From positions 16,833,295 through 16,897,294 of the forward strand of contig OX457037.1 in assembly GCA_949752735.1 (NCBI GenBank): a stretch of DNA of 64,000 bases, in the 5' to 3' direction. A model generated the notes under the pieces. It was not told the origin of the DNA and ran no database searches. It saw only the letters and a list, made by a program, of their open reading frames with translations. Shown one piece after another: positions 1-11,165 of the stretch (the stretch's first letter is position 1; each line of letters opens with the position of its first letter). Source of the DNA: Lumbricus terrestris. Taxonomy: Eukaryota; Annelida; Clitellata; Crassiclitellata; Lumbricidae. A program made the position numbers and the translations under genes.

Positions 1-1
1 T

Positions 2-76
2 GAGTCAACTTCTGCATCAGGGATGAACGGCTACTGCTTCCAGCTGGACTCCGGCCACCTGGTGTCTGGTGTGTGA
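2..76 (+). CDS. possible last coding exon of an unidentified gene (partial)
   Basis: A frame open from base 2 reads into a TGA stop at 74-76, and AATAAA follows at 93-98, about 17 bases after the stop. The encoded end is short (24 residues, containing GYCFQLDSGHLVSGV) and has one Cys. I do not recognise the family. The stop plus poly(A) signal layout is what a terminal exon looks like, but the piece is too short to judge coding potential and the rest would lie outside the window. It could be chance. Confidence 0.2.
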   Translation, partial: ESTSASGMNGYCFQLDSGHLVSGV

Positions 77-98
77 CAACTAATCCCTTCGCAATAAA

Positions 99-490
99 CA
101 TTCAAGTCGACATCTGCCGATGATCGACACAACTATTACACTTGCTGGTTTGTGTTAATTTGCCTCGTTTTTTTGTTCCGTGATGTATTTCATATTATCT
201 GCGGTTGCTTGAGGTGTCTCAAAATTGTTTCCGTTTGTTGTTCTGTCGAACCCACACAGAGGCAAAACGGACAGTTAGTTATTATTTTATTCAGTCGTGT
301 TTACTTTACTACAACTGCCACCTTTTCATGGAGTCGGAATTTTTTAAGCGCAATTACAACAACAGACTATCAACTATTATTATCGTCATTATCATTTATT
401 GCTATTATTTTATTTTATTTTTTTATTTTATTTCAATATTAATAATAGCGGAACTAATGTGATGGAATGATGGTAATTGTACAAAAACGG
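99..490. other. no gene seen; T-rich and AT-rich noncoding
   Basis: AT-rich sequence with a run of ATT-type triplets near 375-450. Short overlapping frames exist but none resembles a protein. Confidence 0.6.
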
Positions 491-600
491 TAGTAGGGAT
501 AGAGTAATGGTTAACACGCTGGCCAAGAGTGCGAGAGGTAGTGAGTTCGAGCCCCCGTTAGGCGGATTTGCTTTGTAGGCTGCTATTAGCGCCGTGTAAT
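491..600 (+). mobile_element. tRNA-like SINE head
   Basis: The sequence carries an A-box-like stretch (GGATAGAGTAATGG, about 497-510) and a B-box-like stretch (GAGTTCGAGCCCC, about 543-555) at the spacing of an internal pol III promoter. A folded tRNA is not evident and the downstream part (GGCGGATTTGCTTTG) is not tRNA-like, so this fits a tRNA-derived SINE head better than a tRNA gene. The boundary and family are unknown. Confidence 0.45.
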
Positions 601-761
601 TACAAAGCTGTCTGTTCAGTTATATAGTAGTTAAGTTTAATTAAGATTACTGCATAACTTGTAAATGTAAAGTGCAGTGCGTTTGCAGGCGCTCAATTAA
701 AGAAAAAAATATTATTTATTATTATTATTTATTTCTAGCAGCAGAAATTGTAGTAGGCTTA

Positions 762-762
762 A

Positions 763-843
<81 letters not shown>

Positions 844-954
844 CGGTAGCGGTAGCGGTAGCGGTAGCGGTAGCGGTAGCGGTAGCGGTAGCGGTAGCGG
901 TAGCGGTAGCGGTAGCGGTAGCGGTAGCGGTAGCGGTAGCAGTAGCAGTAGCAG
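762..954. repeat. compound (TAG)n / (GGTAGC)n / (AGTAGC)n microsatellite
   Basis: A pure TAG triplet run (about 762-840) changes abruptly to a hexamer GGTAGC run (about 841-939) and ends with AGTAGC units. The hexamer is the triplet with one substituted base in every second unit, so the second array probably arose from the first. The period divisible by 3 keeps long poly-V/A frames open; these are not genes. Confidence 0.95.
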
Positions 955-999
955 TACTGTTTTCAACTTTCCATCAGTATTGAAGCGAAAAGCATTATT

Positions 1000-1018
1000 C
1001 ATAATAATAATAATAATG

Positions 1019-1065
<47 letters not shown>

Positions 1066-1141
1066 TATTATTATTATTATTATTATCATTAGGCCTATTA
1101 TTATTATTATTATTATTAGCCTATTATTATTATTATTAGCC

Positions 1142-1171
<30 letters not shown>
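1000..1171. repeat. inverted (AAT)n-(ATT)n microsatellite
   Basis: About 65 bases of AAT units flip at about 1064 into ATT units, which run on with small GGCCT/GCCT interruptions to about 1171. The two halves are reverse complements, so the tract can form a long perfect hairpin. TAGGCCTA (1090-1097) sits in the second half. Confidence 0.93.
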
Positions 1172-1172
<1 letters not shown>

Positions 1173-2037
1173 TAATATTATCATTTTTATTAGTATGTAA
1201 CTAATCGAAATTATATCAGGTCTACGGAGTTGGCCTTGGCCGTGTTTTTCGACCAGCAGCAGCCGTCCTCTGTGACCCAATCACTAATCAGACCTGCCGG
1301 AGCCTTGCGCTGCAGTTTGGCTGGCGAGTATAATCAAAGAACCACCCGGGCTTCAGCAGCCGTCTAGGTCCCGGAATTCTTGTCCTGCAGGCTGAAGTCT
1401 CCTCTCGGATATCACAATAATCGACATCGTGGCTGTTTCTTTTCAGCCGCTGCTCCTATCTCTGCTCTTACTGCCTCGCAGGTAACTCAGCTAAATCAGA
1501 GAGAGAAAAAATTGCAAGGTTTCCTCTCCACAAATCGGTAGTTGGCAGATGAAGATTTAGGCCTCACAGTAATAGGACCGGCCTCGATATCATTATATTA
1601 TTATTATCATATCCCATTTACGACGGACGCAGTGATGTATAGGTGCACTGGGGATGAGATTATTGACACCGAAGAAAAAGAATATAAACCGAATATTTAT
1701 AAACGAATATCAGTTGAACATAAACGAATATAAACGAATATCAGTCGAATATAAAACAAATATAAACGAGTATACCAGTCGAATATAAAAGGAGACGAGA
1801 TTGATTCCTAATATTTATACAAACTAGTTGGCGACGAACTCAAGGCGATCTTCAAAATGAATGGTCTTCAAACACATAGCCTAACAGAAAATGTGGATCG
1901 AACAAAAATGGTTGTAAAAAAGACCAATGGGGTAGCTTATACCAGAAAACGACGATTTCAGTCTGCAGGAGAAAGTTCTGGGTTGGGGATTGAGAGCCAA
2001 GTAACTCTGTGCTTCAGCGCAAATCAATCAACGGCCA
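1172..2037. other. no recognised gene; degenerate CGAATATAAA repeat
   Basis: Between 1679 and 1795 a degenerate ten-base motif (variants of CGAATATAAA and CGAATATCAGT) recurs about eight times, in a short imperfect tandem. The remainder shows no convincing coding sequence on either strand. Confidence 0.5.
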
Positions 2038-2161
2038 GGATGGATGGATGGATGGATGGATGGATGGATGGATGGATGGATGGATGGATGGATGGATGGA
2101 TGGATGGATGGATGGATGGATGGATGGATGGATGGATGGATGGATGGATGGATGGATGGAT
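2038..2161. repeat. (TGGA)n microsatellite, about 31 units
   Basis: About 124 bases of uninterrupted TGGA. The MDGW repeat frame running through it is an artefact of the tetranucleotide (12 bases are 4 codons). Confidence 0.97.
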
Positions 2162-4190
2162 CCAGGGTTTAACGACTGTCTATGACAACAGAGGCCGTTA
2201 GGCTACCGTCGACAAAAATTAGTTTGGCGTAATAGGCTACAGCCAGGAATGATTGAACCGGAGATAAAAGCAACTCCCTGACATAATTAGACATCACTTG
2301 CTTAGATATCGATTATGCCTATATTATATACTCCAGAAGATCTGATCTCAATGCCATTCCTTTCGGTTTCGTCAGAAATCAACCCACATGCGACCCTAGT
2401 ATACACACTGACTGATTCCGTGATCGTCTGCAAATGTTCAGTATCTACCTCCTCCTCGCTCAATCCCTCACCATCGCATCAAAGCCTCATCTCCAATCGC
2501 CTCCATCCAAATACGCCCACTGACGACCTCGTCGGCATGCAACTACGCCCGCACACTCAACGTTTACATATCTCTCTGACTCCCTTTTACGCCGTATTGA
2601 GGGAAGCGAAAAACACCCGAACACGAACAGATAGTATGTGTACGAAAGACACAGATAGACTTCTGACGAAATGATCAGGAAGAGGCAGGGGCTTAGGGGA
2701 TAGAAGATCCTGGAAGGGGGATGAACAGAGAAGTTGAGAAGCGCTCATCGGAACACCGATCTTTACAATCATGCATTAATAGACAAAATAATAAACATTT
2801 ATTTCATGAAGTCTCCTCTGATTTTCGTGTGTGTGTCGATAGCTGTTGCATCGTAGGCCTATGTCTTTTTTAGACACAGGCTTAGACACAGGCTTTTGTT
2901 TATGTTTGATGCAATCTTAGTGTGGACGTCGCGTATACATGTAGATATACGCTTAGACATGAGTGGGTATGGATGTAGGCTATGCTATGATTGCATGCTT
3001 GCATGTGTGCCTGTCTGTATAGGCATAATTATGTATGCACGTGTTTATGCATGTGTACGCGCATGCCTTTACGCACGTATGTATGTAAGTATGTACTTTG
3101 TACTTACATGCACATAATAACGTGTGCTTGTATCTATGTATAATTATAATAATTTTATATATTTAGGTCTATAGTATGCATGCATGTGCATGCATGTGTG
3201 TATGTATGCCTATTTGTACATTATTATGTACGCGTACATGAAATAAAATTATGTATATCTGCATTTATGTGCATATGTATGTAAGTACACATGTATAAAC
3301 ATTGTATATGTATGTACAATTGTACATATGCAAACGAGTATGTGTATCTAGGCCTGCATAATTATGCCCGTTCATTTTAGACGTTTCAGGACAACCCTTC
3401 ACAAAGCGCCAAATACATTCTATAGTCCGCAGCCGTTGTTTCAATCGTTATGTCAGCTATTTGACTTCCTCAGGTTCTTTGGTTTCCCACACAACTTCTG
3501 TCTAACCTTCACCATACTATCACGCACAAACAGACCAAATCGCAGCAGCTGATTTGCTATTTCCCAGCACACAAAAGGATGTAAACAGGAAATAAAAATG
3601 CGCTAAGAAAGCAAACTATGGCAAAGTGGGGAAGGGGTTAAGAACTTTGGACTTTTTCCAATATTGTGAAAAGTAAATAACTAGCGTATGGAGACCACCA
3701 GATGACTAAATGTAGCTGCATGTCCATAATTGTACATTTGCAAACTGACTAATTCCAAACTGTATAATTACGTATGCGAACGGCTTCGGAATAATAATTA
3801 ATGCAAAGACTACGACCGTTAATGGCGTCTTGATTTCGCGTTAGTTGTTTATGGACATTAAAAATTTTCATAACTCGAGATTTAAAGTGAATTGAGATCT
3901 GAAAATAGTCGCGCTGACCTAAAAATTCGCATGAGATTTAAAAAATGTTTCGTCATTCGAATGATGCGGTTTTAGAGCCTTTCTTGGGACAGATATACAT
4001 GTACATTGCACACATAGATACACAAACATTCATGCTTCATATTAGAAGATTATGAACCTATTATTTCAAAACATTTTAACGCGTGCAAGGTCACACAGAC
4101 TTTGAACCTTTTAAAAAGAGATTTTTGGACGGTATGATTCAACTGGTTGATCAGTCTATTCGCTGATTGATAGGCTATATTAATTAGTCT
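2162..4190. other. no gene seen; TG/CA-rich noncoding
   Basis: The stretch at about 2890-3350 is rich in ATGTATG/TGCATG alternation. TAGGCCTA occurs at 2854. No frame gives a recognisable protein. Confidence 0.55.
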
Positions 4191-4340
4191 AATCGATTGA
4201 TGGATGGATGATTAATTGACCGAATGCTTGGTTGATTGACTGATTGATCAATGATTGATCAATGACTGATTAATGATTGATTGATCGATCGATTTGTTGA
4301 TTGATTGGCTGACTGATCGATGATCGATCGATCAATCAAT

Positions 4341-4373
<33 letters not shown>

Positions 4374-4376
4374 ACA
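4191..4376. repeat. degenerate to pure (GATT)n microsatellite
   Basis: GATT/GATC/GATG units with many variants lead into a clean (GATT) run at about 4335-4371. The gradient from degenerate to pure suggests recent expansion at the right end. Confidence 0.9.
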
Positions 4377-4935
4377 AGACTTAAATCCAAGATTTAACGT
4401 AACCTCAAGCTGTGCAATGTTACGCTATGCCAGTAGCATACAATGTATATACAACTATTATATATGTATACATATACGAATCGAAGGTCGGTTAAGCTAA
4501 GGAACCCATTTGTTATTATTTCCATCAGAAGCTTCTGACAACAACCGTCGCAGACCGTGTGATTCTTACGTTTGAGTTTCTTTCGCCAAAGCGCAAACAG
4601 CATCGTTTGTTTCCGTCCTTGTTTACTTGTCCATGGGTCTCTCTGCGCGTCTGCCTGCCTGGCTCTCTATATATGTCTGTCTGTCTGTCAGTTCTTTCCT
4701 GTTTGTCTTCAAGTTCCGATCAGAGACAATGGCGGATGATGGAGTTGGCAGCAGCGATGGTGCAGCATCTCTCTTCTTCTGTCTCGCTGCCTCCTCGCTC
4801 TTTGGCACTGTTCAGCGTCTGCATCCTAATAAATCCATCCCCGTGCATTCTTGCTGCTGATGCTGATGCTCAGGCTCTTGCTGCCGAAGATGTTGATGAT
4901 GTTTGCGGTATTTGGTGCTGACGCAGGTTGGCCCA

Positions 4936-4990
4936 GGTAGGTAGGTAGGTAGGCTGGAAAAGTAGGTAGGTAGGTAGGTAGGTAGGCAGG
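4936..4990. repeat. (GTAG)n microsatellite in two blocks
   Basis: Two blocks of GTAG separated by GCTGGAAAA. Confidence 0.9.
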
Positions 4991-5875
4991 GATCTTATCG
5001 GCCGTGAACCGTTGAATGCTCAACAAAACGCTTCAATGCGGTTCATCTGTTTATGAGTGATGAACGTTGCTGAACCAAAGAGAGACAACTCGATCGACAC
5101 TCTACTTTTGTAAACCATGCCTGCAGTGCTTTAGAGTGTAGACGTATTTAAATATATGCACATCAAACTTATATGTAGGCCTATAATTTATAGTCTATAA
5201 TTAATAATTATGTTAGGGTATACGTGTGAAGCAGGTACATCGACGGTGCCTCAACGTAGACACATCCACATAACACACATTTATGTATGCGTAGCCTATG
5301 CATAGTATGCATGTATAATTTGTATATTGTATAAGTATAAGAAGCACACAGTAGGTTATATCTATAATAGGTCAATTCATTCATGTCAATATGCATTATG
5401 TTGGCCTATTTTACAACTGTACTGTCTGTACATATCATAGGCCTACATGAGTAAGTTTGCGTGTGTATTTTCATGTATACCGGTATATGAGCAATTAAAC
5501 CTATAGGCCTACATGTATACCATCATGTCTATAGGTATATCGACGTAGATGTATAGGCCTGTAGGCTATGGGTGTGATTATGTAGACCATGTCAATGCGT
5601 TATTGCATGGATGTGTTTGTGTGTACGTTGTTTTATGCCCGTGTGTTATATAAGGCCAGTGTTTATGTGTGTAAATATAGAGCCGAGCCACATTTTCTTG
5701 GTCTGTGTAACATCGTCCGCCATGTTTTGTCAATGACTAATGGAGCCGTCTGCTTACATCGGAGCTTTGCGGGGCCGCCTTGTTTCTCCCCCGAAGGTCT
5801 CCAGAGTCACCCGGTGTTTGGTTCGGGTTCGAAGCCCTGGAACGTAAAACGGGATTCCTTGCCTTCTCATGCTTA
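4991..5875. other. no recognised gene; TAGGCCTA-rich noncoding
   Basis: Exact TAGGCCTA palindromes occur at 5176, 5438 and 5504, with several one-base variants. No coding evidence. Confidence 0.5.
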
Positions 5876-6096
5876 TTCAACGTCTGCCTGGATTGTTAAG
5901 CAGTCGTTGTTTTATGCATATTCATCAGCTTGAGATGCGTTTCTTGTTCTCATGCATATTCATCAGCTTGTTATGCGTTCGTTGCTCTCATGCATATTCA
6001 TCAGCTTGTTATGCGTTCATTGCTCTCATGTATATTCATCAGTTTGCTATAGGCTACACTCGTTTTTTCATGCATATTCATCAGCCTGCAGGCTCC
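5876..6096. repeat. 38-bp tandem repeat with ATGCATATTCATCAG core
   Basis: The core CATGCATATTCATCAG starts near 5913, 5951, 5989, 6027 and 6069, a 38-bp period with the last spacing stretched to 42. A degenerate unit precedes at about 5870. The middle three copies are almost identical; the outer ones diverge, as expected for an array homogenised at its centre. Confidence 0.9.
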
Positions 6097-6204
6097 TTAT
6101 CATCGTAGGCCTGCAAGTGGTATACGAGGTGAAGTCTGGAGTAGACAAGTACCATGGTACTACCATGATATTCGAAGGCAGTGGACAACGTCCTACAGAT
6201 TAGT

Positions 6205-6300
6205 TAGGGAAGCGAGACACTCTCTCATGAGACGGCTGGTGTGCGAGACTGGCAGACGATAGGTCGGGGGTTCAATTCCCGAAGAAAGCAGACAGGAATT
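6205..6300 (+). mobile_element. possible tRNA-like SINE head
   Basis: A B-box-like stretch (GGGGTTCAATTCCCG, about 6267-6281) lies downstream of a tRNA-like spacing. The A box is weak. The same downstream motif TCCCGAAG recurs near 62666. Confidence 0.3.
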
Positions 6301-7099
6301 TCTGCTATCAATAGAGCACACTGCCGATGGGAGGATCAGACGGTCTTCATATTTCGAGGTCAAGGAGTAGCCTATTCAGGGGGAGTTTAACGAGTTCAAT
6401 GTAGCTGCATGAAATCCTGGCTTCCTAGTAAAATTAATGAGGACGAGGGCGACACTAATCATCTTTGATAAGAAACATTGTCGTTAAACATCAAGATACC
6501 CAGTTCAAATCCAGAAATAAATAATTTCCGATTTAAAAAAGCCCAATTATTTGCATTTTGCCTCATGTCTATGGGAAGACTCCCCCCGTTGGAGTCCACC
6601 TTCAAAAATTTTCCAGGCAATGTCCTTGAGCGCATGGATAAAAATAATGAAGTCGCACAGTTCGTAGCCCGTTGCATACCCATGGTAAACAATAATAATA
6701 AAATAATGTCGATGGGTAGTTGCAATGGTTGACTTTCTGAGCCAGCTTAATAGAATGCCTTCTCTTCATGATAATCTTGATTTTTCTTACTCTTCCTAAA
6801 ACAACATACCACGTTGTTAACTAAACAAAATTGAAGGAAAGAATAATTAATTCTTCGCATTTCCTCATCGTCGATAAAATAAACTGCGAGGGGTCGTCCT
6901 ATTGGGACCAATTTTCTTCGAAAGAGTATAAACATAAAAATCATTATGCCAAGAGTTGCAAACGTGCAATGCTTACACGGATATGTATGTATATTCGTTT
7001 AATTCAATAAGCAACAGACAGAACGCTGCAGGTTTACATTAGCAAAATTAACAGTAGGCTATGGCTGCTTAAAGCTTATGGTCAAAAATAGTTAGTAGG
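6301..7099. other. no recognised gene
   Basis: Two antiparallel open stretches of about 85 residues overlap at 6459-6732, but neither shows a domain and both end at ordinary AT-rich sequence. TAGGCCTA at 7096. Confidence 0.4.
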
Positions 7100-7769
7100 C
7101 CTACATGTTTTTGAATAACATTCTTGGGATAAAGTTTAACGAGTCTTTATTGGGGAGGATGAAATTGTGAGACCTTTCTCTAAAGTTATATAATGGATCA
7201 CGTTGTGGTGGAACGAGGTTACGGAGGACATGCAGTTCATTACCCTGAACAGCTTTGAAAAGCACCTTATCAGCCTCTTGCGCTAAAGTTTCTGCTGTAA
7301 GTGTATCAGGATGTAAGTAGCCGGCTCGTCAAAGTTTGTTCATGAGGCCCTCAAGACGGGATTTGTCCAATCCATTAGCAAGACCCCACCATGCAGGAGA
7401 GGCATAGGCTACATAACTCTGGATATGATAGTAGCTCTAGTAATAGTTTGTAGCTCTTGTATGGATGCCCCATGAGCCTTGAGGTTTCTGAAGGCATAGA
7501 GTGAGGCAGTACCAGAGCAGATAATCTTATTGATGGGGTCTGTAACTGTTAATTTCTCTCCAATAAGAACTCCCAATGTCTTGATGGATTTTGCACGGGA
7601 AACTCCAGAGATGGATGAATGGGTTGAGAGTGAACTCTTGTTGCGTCTGATAATAGCAATTTCGCGTGTTTTGTCAGAATTGATCCGTAAGTTTTTTCCT
7701 TTAGACCAGTTGGCGATGTTTTGGAGTTCATCTGTTGCATACGTACTTGCATAAAAGCGTAATCAAGCG
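7100..7769 (-). pseudogene. LINE reverse transcriptase C-terminal fragment
   Basis: Read on the minus strand, three frames joined by frameshifts give the region after the catalytic YADD box of non-LTR reverse transcriptases. First comes an ELQNIANWSKGKNLRINSDK-type stretch (about 7740-7680), then KTLGVLIGEKLTVTDPINK (about 7585-7530), then YASPAWWGL-type sequence (about 7410-7385). The end is RERSHNFILPNKDSLNFIPR (about 7185-7125), a typical LINE ORF2 end. The 5' part including the catalytic core is absent, the usual 5' truncation, and several stops and frameshifts make it inactive. The clade is not assigned. Confidence 0.85.
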
Positions 7770-9240
7770 CTTGTGAATAAGCTGGTTCCCTCGACAAAGC
7801 TTTTTTTTCGCGCTGTATAAATTACGAGTTAACGATTGCGATTCCAATATAATATTATCATTGCAAGCACAGATCTATGCAACATGGAGTGGGGAGTCCC
7901 ATGCATGTTGAGAAGACCTCTGTATAGTCAATCTGCGAGAGTCGTAGAGAAAGCTATAATTTTATGGATACGACACGATAATAATATTGGCTATGTCTAA
8001 TTGTCTATTGTCTATATATATATATATAATATTGTCTATAACATTGTATACGATAATATATGATTTATACATTCAGTTTGAGTCGTCACACGTTCGTACA
8101 TCTAATCTGGCTAAATTGAGTCACATCAAATAAGAGAAAAATATTCCTGGTCATACCACTGCATTCTGTAGGCTAATGAATAGGACATGCACAATATATT
8201 GTATTCATTGCAAGCGAATACAATATTATCATTAAGAGGCAATTAGCCACACCATATAATTATTGTTCATTAGATAAAAGACTATTTTCGCGCAGAGAAA
8301 TAACTATGCTATTGTTTCTTTCCCGATTTATAGTAACTGTTGTACCTGCCGAGATCTAGGGCCACGTACACGGGTGCATCATCTATAGGTCTGAATATCA
8401 TTGATCTGGAAGTATTGCTTCGCCGGTACACACAGGGACATTCCTTCCGTACTTTTCCGACTGCGTAATCCCTCCAACTACGTACTTCCAATTGCGCACT
8501 TGCATCCGATCCTCTGGGAACTTCAAGCGTACATGTGCATCCGTCCGTCCTTCCGTCCGCCATCCCTAATTTTGTTTTTGGAAGAAGGAATCCATGTATT
8601 CCTTCGTTCTCCTCATCGATACCACGCTTCGACGCTGCACTGTCGGTCCTAAGAGGCTGCTGCTTGAGCGTGGAGGGCCTTCTGCAGCCGCAGAAGAGGC
8701 GCACGATGTCTGTCTTTGGCAGCAGCACATGATATACGGAGCTGCAGGTTGAGTGTTAGCATGCAATGCACTCCAATGCACTCCAATGAGCCCGTGATGA
8801 GGGCACCTAGTCGCGCATGCCACCTACGATGCCCACCGTTGGTACCCGTTGACTTGGTCGATAATTGGGCATTTGTTCAACCGTTGATAGATGGCAGACG
8901 TCGACTAATAATTACATCTGAGGGATCCGAAACACGGCCATATTTAAAGATCCTGTCGATCTGAGTGGGTCTGCATGCGTTGCAATAAGCGACGTCTGTT
9001 GTGTATATGCGCGTTTGCGTAGTTGGGCATTTTTTTCTGCAGCACTTTAGGACCTTTTGAATGTGTTGAAATATGGCTGGAAGTAGACGAATCGAAAGAA
9101 GTGCAACTGTTATGTTTCTTTGAGTTCTTTCTGATAGGTTGCAGAGAGAAGACGGACAGATGAAATGACTTTTAGTCAATCAATAGCAAATGCTTCTTTA
9201 GATTGCAATAGGCTATGTGTCTTTGGTTACTAGGTTATAT
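7770..9240. other. no recognised gene
   Basis: A 139-codon minus-strand frame at 8309-8728 is open but has no domain I know and is matched by open frames on the other strand. The region is slightly more GC-rich and could hide an exon, which I cannot support further. (TA)n run at about 8014-8030. Confidence 0.35.
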
Positions 9241-9243
9241 CAT

Positions 9244-9343
9244 GGCATCTTAGATCCTCCTAGGTTCCAAGATAAAAGTAAGTAAGTAATATTCTCACTT
9301 ACCTACTTCTATCTATAGGAGCCCAGGAGGATCTTATGGAGCT
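9244..9343. repeat. imperfect palindrome of about 100 bp
   Basis: The left arm (from about 9244, with GATCCTCCTAGG...AAGTAAGTAAGT) is repeated in inverted orientation to about 9343 (ACTTACCTACTTC...CCAGGAGGATC). The arms are about 48 bp and meet around AATATT. It would extrude as a long hairpin and looks like a small palindromic MITE remnant. Confidence 0.75.
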
Positions 9344-9589
9344 TTGACTGTTGAAGAAGAAGTAGGAGAAAAAGAGAAAATCCGACTGCCTATATAAATT
9401 ATGTATGATGGGCATTTGCCGACTTGGCCTCGGCATGTGAGAACGGTTGGATAGTCCTCCTCCTTGCCGCTCTATCTTGCCATCGACAATGGTCGGCCAT
9501 TGTGCTCATAAAGATAAGTTGACCATAGCTTAGTGAACACTACAGCTGAAACGCTTGCGATCCTTCGTAAGGCATTGTTATGCTTTATT

Positions 9590-9670
9590 GTTTAATTCAT
9601 TCATTAATTCATTCATTTCTATAACACCTCTTCAAGTGGACTACTCAGAAGCGCTGGCGACTCGAGCACA
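9590..9670 (-). mobile_element. LINE/SINE 3' tail copy
   Basis: An ATTC-type microsatellite (about 9593-9616) is followed by ATAACACCTCTTCAAG and CTACTCAGAAGCGCT. Read on the minus strand this is the same AGCGC...CTGAGTAG...GAAGGGGCGCTATA tail found at the 3' end of the LINE at 18712-18990 and in both CORE-type SINEs here. The microsatellite sits where a LINE or SINE 3' end would be. Confidence 0.65.
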
Positions 9671-10599
9671 GCACAAATTACAGGTTTGAGTTGAAAAATG
9701 CTTCAGGAAGTCGAGTCCTGAAAAGTGTGCATGCACAGCTACTGAGAGCCAATAATTGTAGACCAGAGGGCCCACCATGGCACGGAAAGGACATATTAAT
9801 ATTATGCAATGGTGTTTTACTGCATGCTGTGTTGCGCATAGACTATTATGCCATCTTCAATTACTCATAATTAAAGCATCTTATGTTATAGCGTGCTATG
9901 CATGGACGCCCTCTGATATTTTTGCCGGAGGGAGGGGGTTGAGAGGGGGCAAATCGCAAGGGTTTCCTCGCAAAAATTGTTTTTACATTTTTCGGTTTCT
10001 TTTGTTGCCCCGTTAGTAGCAGTAACGCCGTAGCGCGAAGAAATTAGTTAAAACCAAAAGCCAGTTGTTAAAACTGTGTCAATTTTCCGGGGGCGCAAGT
10101 GCCTCTCTTGCACCTATGGATGCTATATTATAGTCGGCCTGCTACAGCAATAAATTCTGTAGTTGACTCGATAGCACCTCCTTAGCCTTCAGGTTAACCT
10201 CCCCATCCTGATAATATATATAATAACAGGTGATGCATACAATGTGAGATACGACCTGGTGATGTCTAAAACGGCTGTATGAGGCTTTCGCTGTGTCCCT
10301 TAATTTATAACCTGTAAGCTAAATAATTCTTGTCATCGAGGAATCTTCCGCTAAGTCGGTGTGTAATATTAGCGAGACATAAGAACTCCGAATTGTTCTG
10401 CATAGCAGAGTTGATATATGTTGCGCTATTGTATCCATGATCACACGCGGACAACGAAAGGATGAAAGCTTTGCGCAGTATGAGTAATTGATTATTGTAG
10501 AAGACTCTCAAGGCCTGGAAATCCTCATCTTGACTTCGAAAAGAAAGGCGGAGGGTTGCCAGAAGGTTTGGCACGGTGACAGGAGGGACGTTATATGGA
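9671..10599. other. no recognised gene; possible worn DNA-element end
   Basis: G-rich and T-rich sequence at 9925-10120 resembles the interior of the small hAT-type elements elsewhere in the window, but no matching ends or duplication were found. Confidence 0.35.
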
Positions 10600-11165
10600 T
10601 CTGGGGGAAAGATACTTGCAGAGATACTGGGAGCCAGAGAAAGGTAAAGAAAAGGAGAGATAGAAAGAGAGGTAAAGAGAGGGATAGAAAGAGAGGGAGA
10701 ACGAGAAGGAAGTTAAAATCTTGGATTTGGCTATAAGTATGGTCCGACAGAGACAGAGAGCCAGAGAAAGAAAGATGGAAAGAGATATGGATCGAATAGG
10801 AGGCGACTGAATATGGGCATAGGAAGAGACTAAGAAAGAACGAAAGAAAGAAAGACAGACAGAAAGACAGACAGACAGACAGACAGACAGAGGCAGAGAC
10901 AGAGACAGAGGCAGAGGCAGAGACAGCTGAGGTAGAGGTAGACGTAAGCGTGGAAAGGGAAGAGACAGAGACGTTTAGAGTGAGAGAAAGAAGGAGAAGG
11001 AGAGGCAGTAGAAGATCTAGAAATATAGAGAAAGGGGTGGATCTATAGGTAGGTCTACAGAAAGAGATTAACAGACGCAGAGAGATAAAGAGCGTGATAG
11101 AGGAGAGATATATACTGACAGAGACAGACAGACATACAGACAGTGAGAGACAAAAAGGCGTGCAT
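10600..11165. repeat. purine-rich GA/GACA tract
   Basis: The plus strand is strongly purine-biased with GAGA, GAAA and GACA units (a clean GACA block at about 10855-10890). Ser/Leu-rich frames on the minus strand are low-complexity artefacts. Confidence 0.85.

Noticed and set aside
491..600. A functional tRNA gene
   Set aside because: Only A/B-box-like motifs are visible; acceptor and anticodon stems do not pair and the 3' part is not tRNA-like.
8309..8728. 139-codon minus-strand gene
   Set aside because: No recognisable domain, no splice or poly(A) support, and open frames on the opposite strand cover the same bases.
9905..10122. A further hAT-type MITE (G-rich left part, CACCTATG right end)
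   Set aside because: The ends do not form inverted repeats and no 8-bp duplication matches.
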